A DNA stretch of 64,000 nucleotides from Eublepharis macularius (GCF_028583425.1 NC_072802.1:13401926-13465925), one strand, 5' to 3'; positions 21,510 to 32,839 are shown, counted from the first letter of the stretch. The notes: generated by a model not told the origin, from the letters alone. Made by a program: numbers and translations.

Positions 21510-22371
21510 TGTCTCCCTTGGCTGCTGCTGCCAAGGGAGCTGCTTCCATCAAGGGCTGGGCTTTCCATCTGCCCAGCCCCGCCCCTTGTTGCTCCAGCGT
21601 ACAAAGGTTGTTGTAGCCTGCACTGCTGCTGCTGCTGCTGCCAAGGGAGCTGCTTCCATCAAGGGCTGGGCTTTCCATCTGCCTGGCCCCGCCCCTTGTT
21701 GCTCCAGCCTACAAAGGTTGTTGTAGCCTGCACTGCTGCTGCTGCTGCTGCTGCCAAGGGAGCTGCTTCCATCAAGGGCTGGGCTTTCCATCTGCCCGGC
21801 CCCGCCCCTTGTTGCTCCAGCCTACAAAGGTTGTTGTAGCCTGCACTGCTGCTGCTGCCGCTGCTGCCAAGGGAGCTGCTTCCATCAAGGGCTGGGCTTT
21901 CCATCTGCCTGGCCCCGCCCCTTGTTGCTCCAGCCTACAAAGGTTGTTGTAGCCTGCACTGCTGCTGCTGCTGCTGCTGCCAAGGGAGCTGCTTCCATCA
22001 AGGGCTGGGCTTTCCATCTGCCCGGCCCCACCCCTTGTTGCTCCAGCCTACAAAGGTTATTGTAGCCTGCACTGCTGCTGCTGCCAAGGGAGCTGCTTCC
22101 ATCAAGGGCTGGGCTTTCCATCTGCCCGGCCCCGCCCCTTGTTGCTCCAGCCTACAAAGGTTGTTGTAGCCTGCACTGCTGCTGCTGCTGCTGCTGCCAA
22201 GGGAGCTGCTTCCATCAAGGGCTGGGCTTTCCATCTGCCCGGCCCCACCCCTTGTTGCTCCAGCCTACAAAGGTTGTTGTAGCCTGCACTGCTGCTGCTG
22301 CCAAGGGAGCTGCTTCCATCAAGGGCTGGGCTTTCCATCTGCCCGGCCCCGCCCCTTGTTGCTCCAGCCTA
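21510..22371 (+). repeat. Eight tandem promoter-like monomers with (CTG)n at the LINE 5' end
   Basis: The motif CCAAGGGAGCTGCTTCC starts at 21531, 21641, 21754, 21867, 21980, 22084, 22197 and 22301, giving periods of 110, 113, 113, 113, 104, 113 and 104 bp. Length differences are multiples of three and lie in the CTG run preceding each copy. Each monomer carries a GC box in the stretch GGCCCC(G/A)CCCC. The array abuts the LINE leader in the sense orientation, as promoter monomers do in rodent L1 5' UTRs. The promoter role is inferred. Confidence 0.75.
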
Positions 22372-22551
22372 TAAGACTGCTGCTAGGGGACTGCTCGCCT
22401 TGTTACTGTTTATTGTTTTTATACTATGTGTGTTAGTTACTGTAGTCTATGTTGTTAATTTGGTAGGGTATTGGGGTTTTGTGTATGTTTGATAGCTTAG
22501 TCTGTGATAGTTGGTGGGCTGTTGATTTTGTGAGGGTGGTGGGTTAGCACT
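22372..22551 (+). promoter_or_regulatory. Unique 5' leader of the L2 LINE
   Basis: Single-copy sequence of 180 bp between the last monomer and the first ATG of the long ORF. It holds no ORF1; the element appears to have a single ORF. Confidence 0.5.
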
Positions 22552-25506
22552 ATGTTCATTGGTGAGGAGGCCGGCTTGGGGTCGGGGATCCCAGTGATCC
22601 GGGGACGCGGGAGGTATGGTGGTGGGAGCAGATTATGGAAGGGAAGGGCATTGAGACATGGTAGGGCTCGGTGCCCTTCCAATCTGCGTCCCATCCCAAG
22701 ATATACCTGTTGTGGGGCTAGGATATTAAACCACTCTCCGACACTGGCACTGTGCAATGCCAGATCCATAAATAATAAGACCAAAACGCTGCAAGATTAT
22801 CTTGCAGCATTGAATGTGGACCTGGCTTGCGTGACCGAGACATGGGTGAGGGAGGGCGAGACGGTCGCTTTGAAAGAACTAGCCCCCCCAGGTTATACGG
22901 TCCTCCACCAGTCCTGGACAAGTGGTCGGGGGGGAGGCGTGGCTTTGCTCATTCGGGAGTCTTTCTCCTTCAGACCACTCCCCACCCCAAAAATTACTGG
23001 CATTGATTGTGTGGGCCTAGTGTTGGACGCCGAGGAGAGGTTGGCAATATGCGTGGTGTACCGACCGCCTACTGCACCTGCATCTTCCCTGTCTGGTCTC
23101 TTGGAGGCGGTGGCCAGCTGGGCCTTGGAATTCCCGAAACTTTTGGTTCTCGGGGATTTCAACGTCCATGCTGACGACGATGCCTCCATGCAGGCCATTG
23201 ACCTGGTGTCCTCCATGGCGGCCCTAGGACTCTCCCAGTTTGTTTCGGCTCCCACGCATCAAGCAGGTCACACGCTGGATTTGATTTTTGGGGCAGGGAT
23301 GATGGTGGTCCTGGATGCCTATGATGCAGTGCCATGGTCAGATCACTTTGTTCTGAAGGCTCGTCTGAGCATGCTGCTCCTTTCCCGGGTGGGCGGTGAG
23401 CGGATTTACGCTCGCCCGCGGAGGCTTATGGATCCAATTGGTTTCCAGGCGGCTCTGCGGGATCCGATGTCCCCTGGCAGTACGTTAGATGAGCTGGTGG
23501 ATGATTGGCATGGCCGTCTTTCCGAAGCCATCGACGCTATTGCCCCCTGCCGTCCTCTCCGAGCCCGCAAACGGGTAGCTCCTTGGTTTACCGAGGAGCT
23601 TCGCCAGATGAAGCGGTCTCTGAGACGACTAGAGCGAGTGTGGAGGCGGGGGCGCGACGAAGAGGCAAGAACATCTTATAGGACGTTTATGAAAGCCTAT
23701 GAGGTGGCAGTGAAAGCAGCAAAGAGGGATTTCTTTGCTGCTTCCATTGCATCCGCTAGCTCATGCCCAGCTCAATTATTTCAAACAGTTCGGTCCTTGG
23801 TCTCCCTCTCTCAGGGAGACCACCAAATTCTTAATTCAACTATTGGCTGCGAGGCTTTTGCGAGCTATTTTGCGGGTAAAACCTTGTCCCTTCGCCGTGG
23901 CCTGCCACCCACTGTTGATACAGTAAGGGAACTGGAGACCCCTTGGCCGTCTTCTGGGTCCGTATTAGACCATTTCAGCCTGCTCTCTCAGGACGATGTT
24001 GACAGGATCCTGCAGGGGATGAGGCCAACCACCTGTCCTCTGGACCCCTGCCCATCCTGGCTGGTGGAGGCCAGCTCAGAGGAGCTACGGGATCATCTGG
24101 AGGACATTGTTAACATCTCCCTGAGCTCTGGGGTTTTTCCAGGAGTGTTAAAGGAGGCGGTAGTGCGGCCCCTCCTGAAAAAACCATCTTTGGACCCCAC
24201 CGACCCGTCCAGTTACCGCCCAGTGTCGAACCTCCCGTTCCTGGGCAAGGTGATTGAGCGGGCGGTGGCGGTACAACTGCAGGAATTCCTGAATGATGCT
24301 CTAGTCCTGGACCCATTCCAGTCTGGCTTCCGTCCTGGCCATGGGACGGAGACAGCCTTGGTTGCCCTCACAGACGACCTTCGCAGGCATCTGGATCGAG
24401 GCGGGTCAGCGCTGCTTGTGTTACTTGATCTCACAGCAGCGTTTGACACGGTTGACTATGATTTGTTGGCCAGCCGCCTTGCCGACGTGGGGATTAGGGG
24501 GACAGTCTTACAGTGGCTGGTCTCCTTTCTCCAGGGTCGGGGACAGAGGGTGGCGCTCGGGGGAGATCTATCGGCCCGTCACCCTTTGGTGTGCGGGGTT
24601 CCCCAAGGGGCGATACTCTCCCCAATGTTATTTAACATCTATATGCGCCCCCTCGCCCAGTTGGTGCGGAGGTTTGGGCTGGGTTGTCATCAATACGCGG
24701 ATGACACCCAACTTTTTCTGTTGATGGACGGCCGGCCAGACACGGCCCCAGACAATCTGGCCAGAGCTTTGGAGGCTGTGACGGCATGGTTGAAACAGAG
24801 CAGGCTGAAATTGAACCCAGTGAAGACGGAGGTCCTGCAGCTGGGACGGGGGCTGCCAGATGTTGGGATCCAGCTCCCTGCCCTGGATGGGACACCACTG
24901 GCAACTTTGCCAGTGGTAAAGAGTCTGGGTGTGTTCCTGGATGCCAAGTCTGCATTTTTCCATCTTCGTCAGATCAGGCAACTTGCCCCCTACCTGACGC
25001 CCCAGGACCTGGCTACAGTGATCCATGCAACGGTCACCTCCAGGCTAGATTACTGTAACTCACTCTACGCTGGGCTACCCCTGGGCCTGATCCGGAAACT
25101 ACAACTGGTCCAGAATGCGGCGGCACGGGTCCTGACTGGTATACCTTACCAGTCACACATCACACCTGTCCTGCGCCAGCTGCACTGGCTTCCAGTTGAA
25201 TTCCGAATCAGGTTCAAAGTGTTGGTTCTTACCTTTAAAGCCCTGAGTGGGTTGGGACCAGCATATCTTCGGGACCGCCTCTCCCTGTACGTTCCCCGGA
25301 GATCGCTCCGATCAGCGAATAAATATTTACTTGTGGTCCCCGGCCCTAAGGAAGCCCGCCTGGCTTCAACCAGGGCCAGGGCTTTTTCAGTCCTGGCCCC
25401 AGCCTGGTGGAACGCTCTGTCAATGGAAACCCGGGCCCAGCGGGACATATTATCGTTCCGCCGGGCCTGTAAGACAGAGCTGTTCCGCCAGGCGTTTGGT
25501 GATTGA
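22552..25506 (+). CDS. L2-clade LINE ORF: AP endonuclease plus reverse transcriptase
   Basis: The 984-residue protein has no internal stop. The apurinic-type endonuclease spans about residues 62-270: LALCNARSINNKT at 65, TETWV, LGDFNVHADD around 201, and SDHF at 263-266, the terminal catalytic His motif. The reverse transcriptase spans about 530-800: SYRPVSNLPFLGKVIERAV, QSGFRPGHGTETAL, LDLTAAFDTVDYDLL near 630, GVPQGAILSPMLFNIYM, and the catalytic QYADDTQLFL with Y715. The C-terminal region (LDYCNSLYAGLP, VQNAAARVLTGIPYQSH, ITPVLRQLHWLPV) is typical of the L2 clade. Start choice: the first ATG after the monomer array. The intact catalytic motifs suggest a recently active source. It sits in the IRS4 intron in the sense direction. 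Confidence 0.9.
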   Translation: MFIGEEAGLGSGIPVIRGRGRYGGGSRLWKGRALRHGRARCPSNLRPIPRYTCCGARILNHSPTLALCNARSINNKTKTLQDYLAALNVDLACVTETWVREGETVALKELAPPGYTVLHQSWTSGRGGGVALLIRESFSFRPLPTPKITGIDCVGLVLDAEERLAICVVYRPPTAPASSLSGLLEAVASWALEFPKLLVLGDFNVHADDDASMQAIDLVSSMAALGLSQFVSAPTHQAGHTLDLIFGAGMMVVLDAYDAVPWSDHFVLKARLSMLLLSRVGGERIYARPRRLMDPIGFQAALRDPMSPGSTLDELVDDWHGRLSEAIDAIAPCRPLRARKRVAPWFTEELRQMKRSLRRLERVWRRGRDEEARTSYRTFMKAYEVAVKAAKRDFFAASIASASSCPAQLFQTVRSLVSLSQGDHQILNSTIGCEAFASYFAGKTLSLRRGLPPTVDTVRELETPWPSSGSVLDHFSLLSQDDVDRILQGMRPTTCPLDPCPSWLVEASSEELRDHLEDIVNISLSSGVFPGVLKEAVVRPLLKKPSLDPTDPSSYRPVSNLPFLGKVIERAVAVQLQEFLNDALVLDPFQSGFRPGHGTETALVALTDDLRRHLDRGGSALLVLLDLTAAFDTVDYDLLASRLADVGIRGTVLQWLVSFLQGRGQRVALGGDLSARHPLVCGVPQGAILSPMLFNIYMRPLAQLVRRFGLGCHQYADDTQLFLLMDGRPDTAPDNLARALEAVTAWLKQSRLKLNPVKTEVLQLGRGLPDVGIQLPALDGTPLATLPVVKSLGVFLDAKSAFFHLRQIRQLAPYLTPQDLATVIHATVTSRLDYCNSLYAGLPLGLIRKLQLVQNAAARVLTGIPYQSHITPVLRQLHWLPVEFRIRFKVLVLTFKALSGLGPAYLRDRLSLYVPRRSLRSANKYLLVVPGPKEARLASTRARAFSVLAPAWWNALSMETRAQRDILSFRRACKTELFRQAFGD

Positions 25507-25693
25507 AGGGGGCGGTGCCATGTCGGCCTCCCACCTTTGGGGTGGGGAAGGTTCTCCCCACCACTGCACCTTGTTAATTTGTTTTATTATTTGTATATTG
25601 ATTTTAGTTTTTGTTTTTATCAATTTTAACTGTTCACCGCCCAGAGCCCCTGGGATGGGCAGTATATAAATTGAATAAATAAATAAATAAATA
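25507..25693 (+). repeat. L2 LINE 3' UTR and tail
   Basis: The short UTR ends CAGTATATAAATTGAATAAA followed by repeated AAAT units. A short tandem-repeat tail rather than poly(A) is usual for L2/CR1-group LINEs. Confidence 0.75.
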
Positions 25694-27619
25694 AAAAGGA
25701 AGCTATTCATCTCCTTGTCCATTGGCATAAGTCTCTCTGTGTCATTGCTGACAGCCTGCCATGAAAACTGACACTTGGGAATCATTACCAAATGAGGGGG
25801 CTCTAAGGGTTTCACTATACTATAACTGAAGGTGCAGAAACATCTGCAGCTTGGTAGCCATTCCTTTTTTATATTTGACATTCCATTTTCTTGTGACTGC
25901 AATAGCAGAGGCAAGTGCTCCAGAAAAACTTCTGCTGAGCTGTGGTTATAAAGTCTAGAAAGTGGCTTTTTCTAATAGGCTACACTGGGATTTTTAGGAA
26001 GATAACATCTCTGGCCTGTGCTACATTCTGCAGTTTCTCTGGAATTCTGGAACACACACAGCCCTGTCTGTTGCAATGCCGGACCCTGCTCTTAGGAAGC
26101 TGCAGGTATGGTGAGGTGAAATGCTCCCAAGGTGCTTGGACAAGTGAGCAAGCCTGACCTGCAAGCCTCGAGCCCTCCGGCTTTCTAGTGTAAGGAAATT
26201 CCCTGGGCGGGTCTCCCTGAAATTAGTTCCTTTAACCAGAGCTGGGTAGTGGTACAGTGGCTGTTATAGTAGCCTAGTATCCCTTGAGTCATTTGTTTAA
26301 AACTCACTCTTAACACAGTGGCCAAAGTTCCTAGGCCAAGTAAAATGTAATTGCTGTATATGCATTTTACTAAAAATATGACAAATTGCATTGGATATGC
26401 ATTTGTGGTATAAAAAATAAAATTATATTAGGGGCTAAGTTTGAAGAAGGACATAATAAAAAAAGGGCATGGTGCTTTAATAAGGTTGTAAAAATGCTGA
26501 TGATTTTTTTTAAGCCATAACTCCTGTGTTCCAGTTTGCTTACAAGGAAATCCTACTCCCAGTAAGTGTGCTTAAGCACACCATTTTGGCAATTAATGTA
26601 TTAACAGAATTTGTAGTTTACTAACAAGAAGTCCATCACGATGACAAGTGGGGCGGATGTTGAGGGGCAGACTGCCTTCCCTTGTGGGATCCATTTCTGT
26701 GAAGACCGGACTGTCCGCTGTCTGTGGTGGAGGGCAGAGTTCACCATGGTTTTAGCAGTGTTCTTTAGAGCACAGGACTGGAATGACAGCCGTTCATTTG
26801 TACAGGAAGAAGTAAAGAGACGTCACAGGAGTGGGAGACAGAATTGCTTGCTTCTTGTAGTGGCTCCAGCCGTTGGGAATCAAGCCTGTTTCTATCTGAT
26901 GATTCACACCCTCGGTTCATGATCATGCTAGAAATGCTGGGGAGGGGGTGGGATGAAAGGGATGTCTTTGCCCATGTTGACTGATGGACAGTTTGAAGTG
27001 TGAGTCTCTGGTAGCGAGAGAAGTTGCCTGTTTAGTTCGCTTGCGGAGTTCTTGGAACTGATTACAGTCTTTGGTAACTATTTTGTTACACTCTACATTG
27101 GGATTATTTATAGCAACTGTACAACACTTTTAAAAAGTATAAACCTTTAAAGAATTGATGTGCATTTAATGTAATGAATTTTGTCAGCATTCCATGAGGA
27201 AATACTGTGGACAGCAGGGAGCTTGCAGTTAATACCAAAGTCAGGTAGCGCTCATTTTATATATTAAGCAGGTTAATGGAAAAACCGGAAGGAGAGAAGA
27301 ACCCAATTCACTTCTTCCCATACAGTTTTAACTGCCCTCCTTTGATCTGTTAATTGCAGAGCTGTAGTACCATTTACTGCTTATAAAGAGGCATCATTAT
27401 AATTAAGTTGTGCGAGGGAAATTTTTTAGTGTAATTGTGTACATTTTGCTACTCCAAAGGCATAGTCCTGTCTAAGCATATGTACAAAAACAATCTTAGA
27501 GCACTCTTAACCAGGGCAAGATAGTGAACGTATTAACAGCACAAAATACTGTTTGCTGTGATAGGAAAAAATATGATCACAATTTTTCTAACTCTTCCTC
27601 CAAGGAGCTCCAAGTGTTT
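25694..27619. other. No gene recognised
   Basis: Continuation of the IRS4 intron. Only short chance ORFs and no named repeat. Confidence 0.45.
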
Positions 27620-27790
27620 TAATGGTTCTCTACTCCTGTATTTTATTCTCACAACAGCCCTCTGAGGTAGGTTAGGCAGTGACTGGCCCGGCATCATCCA
27701 TTGGGCTTTATGATAGAGGAAGGATTTGAACCTAGGTTTCCTCAGTTCTCAATGACCACTCTATTTGTTGCACTGCACTGGCTGTCAGAA
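27620..27790 (-). repeat. Old MIR/tRNA-type SINE
   Basis: Minus-strand family marks: the plus strand shows CTCACAACAGCCCTCTGAGG and GATTTGAACCTAGG (a B-box-like GTTCAAATC on the minus strand). The copy is well diverged. Confidence 0.6.
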
Positions 27791-29250
27791 ACTCAAGGGA
27801 TTTTATTAAAGGACTATACTTCAGTGTTAGCATCTGTGTGTCTAGTATTTAAGCTGGCATAATGATAGAGGTTGTCTGAATAATGTGGCTATTTAAGAAA
27901 AATGGAGTCTTTAAAAAAATATAGCCATTGCATGGAGACCACTTAGTTCCCCAGTAGCATCTGGCCCCACCAAGTGAGTTGTTGGCAAGTAGAGCCCACC
28001 AGACAAAACAGACATTTTATCTCTACCACTTCTTGTTTACCTGTGATACCATGAATAAAATGTCCCAGTCCTCAAGGTGAGCTGTTGTACATGAACAACT
28101 TGTCATATGGTTCATATGGTGGGCATGTCCACCATATGTGTTTATCTTGTAATTTTAATGTTAACATAGCTTTAAAAAAAACTTCAAACCATCTAACCAG
28201 TTGAACTTGTTATGTAATACACAACATGGAGTTCCTGATGTGTTTTTTGAACAGAGCAAGTAGGGGTTTCAGTTTGAAAGAGTTGAGGAACTGAAGTTTT
28301 CCTCTTTTGCAACATGGTTCCTAGTCAGATCTGAATTACAGCAATGTTTTTGTGGCTGCTATAAACTTGGTCAAGAATGTTGCTGTAAGACCAGCACCAT
28401 GTCTTGACCTTTATGCTACCCTTTGGGGAAGGAATCTTCATCAAACTGCTGCTATGACCGTTGCTATGACCCCCAGACCATAATTGATAAGAGTCCAGGT
28501 GCTAGATAATAGGACTGAGTCACAATGATGTTTCCACACATTTTGTCTGAAGTTTTGATCCCTGTGCTCTGGGCTTGATGAACATTCTTGCGTTTATGCT
28601 ACCTTCAGGGGAACCATCACTCTGTCAGGCTAACTCCATTGCTTTGCTCTTTTGTAGCTGATATTGTACAAAGAAGGGGTCAGAGGGAGAAGTCTCTCAA
28701 GATGCTAGATTATTCAGAACTATAAGGGATACGGAGTTGTAGTTTCTTCACTGGTGATTCTTCCCCTTGTGGAACATTGTAACCCATAATCTGTTCTTGA
28801 AACAATATGAATGTGCTAAGAGCCTGGTAGAAATCAATTAAGAAGAAAAGTATTCAATATACAAGCCTTGGGATAGATTAGGCAACCGTGCAAGGCTCCA
28901 GGTCCTATGCCACGTGCCATTCCTATATTGCTGCATCTTGCAGAACGGTTCATAACCTCACCCTCCCATTTTGTGTTCCTGAATGGGATCTAGAAATCAG
29001 GTCTTTGCCTCAGAGGGCCATGGTATGTAGTTCACGTGCTACTGTAAATTTGATAGGCTGGACGATACCGTGAAGAAGAAGAGTAAGCTCACTCTTTGGG
29101 TCAGAAAATAATTAGGCGTAAAGACAGTTGGTCTTGTGGTAAGAATAACTGGGTAACTTCTACGAATGCCATGCATTCTGTAAACCATATACAATAAGCC
29201 AAGCTGGTCTTTTTCTGTTCTTGCACTAAAATATTTTTTTTTCCCTCCAG
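27791..29250. other. No gene recognised (3' end of IRS4 intron)
   Basis: Unique-looking DNA ending in the pyrimidine tract and AG at 29250. Confidence 0.45.
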
Positions 29251-31715
29251 ACTGATGGCATTACCATGGAAACCATTGTGAGAAGAGCAGGCTTTCCAGC
29301 TGGTATATCCATAACTGTGTGGTGCTTTTGGAAGCAGAGCCCATCTTCAGCCATCTCTATTCACTTCCACCAGCACGGACATGGACATGCTTCATTGGAA
29401 TGATTTTTCACCGAGTGGCTGTTGAGTCTACAGTCGTGCTAATTTGAATGAACACTTTGTCATAGATGAGCCTTGACAGAAGTTTCTCCCCACCCCTCCC
29501 CACCCCTGAGCATATTTGTCTGGGTAACAATGTGAATGCTGGAGTGGAAATGATGACAGCTTCCTGTACTACTTCTGCTCTTTCCCCACCAGTTTCTGTT
29601 TTGAGAAGTCATCAGTTGGTGTCTGAAAAATCAATCTAATATGGGTTTTGCTTTTCTGGTACTTGAAATGATTGCTTACATGTTATATAAATGATTTAGA
29701 ATTATTATTTGGAGAACAGTTCTAAAATCCACTGGGAGAGGATGGGAAGAATAGCTTAAGGCTGTGAACCTATGATCCTAAGCATACTTATTTGCAAGTC
29801 TCAAGAGAATCAATTTAGGCTTGCAGCCTCTGGTCTGAATGGTAAATTCCAGTGCTCACAGCCTTTCCTGTCACCTAATCAGGAGACTGAGAGGATCTGT
29901 TTGCCCCCTCTGTATTGCCCTCTCGCCCGCTCTCCCCCCCCCCCCCCGTGCATGCTCTCTTTGGTGCCTGCCCTTTTTGTCTTGCGCCTGCTGCAAGAGA
30001 AGATCATTTTATTTACCTTCTTCCTGTCTGGGCAAAGGAAGGAGAGACACTTCTCTGCTCCCGTCTAGCCCTCAGCAGTTAAACAGCCGTCTTTTCAGAG
30101 TAGTTCTGTTGAATAATAAGCTGATGCTTTACAATTGTAGCAGCAACTGCTCAGAAACAGAAGGGGGGATAATGACTTCTTGTTTTCTTTCCCAGAGAAA
30201 CCATAAAGTAAGCAAAATGCACAAATCTTGCATGAGAGGAAGCCCACTGAATTCAGAGGAGCGTATTTGCAACTAAATCCTCAATGGATTCGGCCGTAAC
30301 AAGTTCCTCTAAAGCCCTCGCCCACTACCCGGCTGTCTGTGACTCCCTCCTCCCAGGCTGCAAGATACGCCTGCTTCATGGCGAGGCTTCGTCGCTGCAG
30401 GCGCAAGACAATATAAGATTTGGGCTTCAAGGACCAGGAATGGGACTTAAGTGACTTCTTTTTTAAAAAATGTCCTTTATGGTACAGAAATTTTTGGAGC
30501 CTATATCATCTTCCCCCTTTTTTTAAAAAAAAGATCTTGTCTGCTCAAATCAAAGATTTGTTACTGAGCATATCTGGAATTAGTAGAACTAAAAATGGTT
30601 ATATCTGATTAAAGTTAAGTTTCCTGTTACATCTTGTAGTAATTTGTTAATTATACATTTTGCTTAAGATTTTTTAAGTTCAAATGAAAAATGCAGACTC
30701 TGTATATTACCCCTGCATTATAATGTTGATGGCCTAGAGAGCCTTTGTAGAGAGAATCCCTTAATCTTAAACTTAACCATTTTCCCTTTTATTTGGAGCC
30801 ACTTTTTTGATATTCAGAAATAGGGGGGAAATCCATAACTAATCATGTCCTATAATTATGCCTAATAAGAGGGTGACACTTTCTTTCTAGAGGATGTTTA
30901 TAATTGGAAATTGTAGGCAGAGTCTAGGTACCTCACTTTGTGGGTTTATGTCATTAAAGAGCAAGACACTAGTCGGTACACAAGTTGGTACATGTAGTAT
31001 ATACTAATCTTTAGAAGCACTGATAATGGAAAGGGTTGAAAGCGGTACGCAAATCCTCAGGCACCACACAGCTGGTATTCCTCTACAGTGTGTATTGTAC
31101 AAGTGTTGAGCGAGGGTTGCCTCACTTTTTAACACCTGACCTTTTCAAAATACTAGACAAGTTTGTATAACAAATTAGACCCTGCTGTCAGTTTTGATGT
31201 TGATTACTGTGTAATGGAATCTCTTTTTGGCTAGTCTTAATGTTCATGTCACACAACGTATCGGTAACTTTTTGCAAATGTAGTTGGTATCCATGAGGTT
31301 ATGCAGTGCCCGGTAATCCGAATGGAGAAGCTGCTGCAGAGTTTAAAAGCACAGACGAGTAGTTCTTGAATCTAGAAAAGCAAGGTTTTCAAGAATACAA
31401 TTAACTAGTTGCTGCTAAACAGGTTTTAACTTTTTTTAAAGAGCGAGAGACCACTTTTCTAGACCACAAAACTGTCTTGCCATATACGTTTTGTTTGGAC
31501 TCTGTAAATTAACAATGCAATAGGTACTGCCTTTAAAAAAAAAGCTTTACATCTTTTTATTTGAAAAATGAAATTTGTGTGATAGTTCACAAGATAAATT
31601 GAAGGGGGGAAAGGTTAGTAAGGGTTACATACTTTACATATTAGATTCTGAGGCTGAGGAGGTACAATATACAGCACTGATTTTGCAAATGCCGAATAAA
31701 ATAAGCAAATGGGTA
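29251..31715 (+). other. IRS4: Predicted IRS4 exon 2: last half-codon, stop and 3' UTR
   Basis: The exon would begin AC-TGA. With the G from 7391 this makes GAC (Asp) and then the stop TGA at 29253-29255; everything downstream is 3' UTR. The acceptor has about 15 pyrimidines before CAG. Candidate poly(A) signals are ATTAAA at 30608 and AATAAA at 31695, and the end given assumes the latter. The interval has no interspersed repeat I can name, unlike its flanks, which fits a retained UTR. A longer UTR reaching about 32300 is possible. Confidence 0.45.
31695..31700 (+). terminator. IRS4: Candidate IRS4 distal poly(A) signal
   Basis: AATAAA on the plus strand, the only canonical hexamer seen between the predicted acceptor and the next repeat block. 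Confidence 0.35.
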
Positions 31716-32394
31716 ACCTCAACTCTACTGGTACAAATACTAACAGGCACAGCATAAGAAATATGCAATTTCTTTATCTTAGTTTACAGCAACTAACTTA
31801 TTCAGTATTGTGCTGGAAGGCCGTTTTCCAACTATGTAAAACATATCACTCTGTGGGCAATCTTCCAGCCACCCGTTTATGCTGCTGTATAGTACGGAAA
31901 AAACAAACAAACAATGATGGAACAATGTTTGTCCTGTAAATTTAATTTGATATAGGACAGTTATTGTCTGTACAAACTAAAGCATATATGGTTGAAACTG
32001 TTCATTATATTTGCTATTTCTGCTTCAATGATCTGTTTAAAAGTTTGAGCTGATTGATCCGGCTGTGTCTTCCATTGTAAATATTGTTACATTGTTTTTC
32101 ATGGTAAAACGCAGCACATTTGCAATTTGGGGAGACTGGCTTGAAGCTCTGTATAGTGTTTATATTTATCTCAATTGGCTTTCCATAGAGCTACTTGCAG
32201 TAAATGTGTTCATGGTAGTTGTGTGTGTGTGTCTTCCTTTAAAACTGCTCGCTATGATGTGAGGGTTTGTTACATCCCCGTAATGCTAAAAGTGGGCTTA
32301 AATTTCCATTTGCTTAAGGAAGAGAGTTTATATCTTGCCTTTCTGCTTTTGAAAAGCACTCAAGGTGGCTTTTAACAGTTAGCAAGCATGTGTG
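31716..32394. other. Possible continuation of IRS4 3' UTR; no other feature
   Basis: T-rich, with a TG run at about 32219-32231. No repeat until the SINE-like block at 32395. Confidence 0.35.
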
Positions 32395-32580
32395 TTATGT
32401 GCTGTCAAGTCACTTCCAACTCACAGCAACCCTATGAATGAAAGGCCTATCTCTGACAGACATGCTCAACTCTTGCAAACTGGAGGGTGTGGTTTCCTTT
32501 ATTGGGTCAAGTGATCACATTTTGGGTCTTCCTCTTTTCCTACTGGCTTCAGCTTCTCCTAGTATTGACTTTTCCAGTGA
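32395..32580 (+). repeat. SINE-like fragment
   Basis: TGCTGTCAAGTCACTTCCAA and CTCACAGCAACCCTATGAAT are the usual squamate SINE/LINE-tail signature. The copy is diverged. Confidence 0.5.
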
Positions 32581-32680
32581 GTATAATACCCTCAAGCAGT
32601 TGGTGAAGAGGGGAGAGCCACTAGGAAAGTTAAATCAAAAAGAGTCCAGTAGCACCTTTAAGACTAACCAACTTTATTGT

Positions 32681-32722
32681 AGCATACGCTTTCGAGAATC
32701 ACAGTTCTCTTCGTCAGATGCA
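32681..32722 (-). ncRNA. Hammerhead-like core in PLE tail
   Basis: Minus strand: GCAT, CTGACGA (32717-32711), stem II GAGAA/TTCTC, GAAA, then GCGTATGC. The family form elsewhere (around 40182-40193) reads GAAAGCTTATGC, which gives the same two-base-loop layout, with GCAT/ATGC as stem I. This copy has G for the expected U before the cleavage base. Confidence 0.45.
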
Positions 32723-32839
32723 TGGAGGGCAAGAAGAAACTGGTCAGATATAGAGGAGGGGAGGGAGGAGTAGATGCAAACAGCTCTCAAACAGCTCCTT
32801 CTGATATGGAGATCAGTTTGCTTCTGTAAAGGAAATCAG

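Larger units (their letters stand above)
21510..25693 (+). mobile_element. Full-length L2-clade LINE
   Basis: In order: a 5' array of eight about 104-113-bp monomers (21510-22371), a unique leader (22372-22551), one 984-codon ORF (22552-25506), and a short 3' UTR with an ATAAATAAATAAA tail ending near 25693. The intact ORF, complete 5' end and clean 3' microsatellite tail mark a young insertion in the IRS4 intron. No convincing target duplication was found by eye. Confidence 0.85.
7392..29250 (+). other. IRS4: Predicted IRS4 intron (21.9 kb)
   Basis: The donor GTTTGT is at 7392. The acceptor has a long pyrimidine tract ending TTCCCTCCAG at 29250, with a possible branch point (GCACTAAAA) about 20 nt upstream. 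IRS1 and IRS2 are known to have an intron at or just after the end of the coding region, which makes the arrangement plausible. The intron hosts the PLE palindrome and the full-length L2 LINE. Confidence 0.55.

Noticed and set aside
21358-22338. Series of antisense frames reading MESPALDGSSSLG
   Set aside because: They are repeats of the promoter monomers read backwards. Frame openness follows from unit length in multiples near three.
21510-22371. CRISPR-like or satellite array
   Set aside because: Eukaryotic context, no variable spacers, and the array leads directly into a LINE 5' leader.
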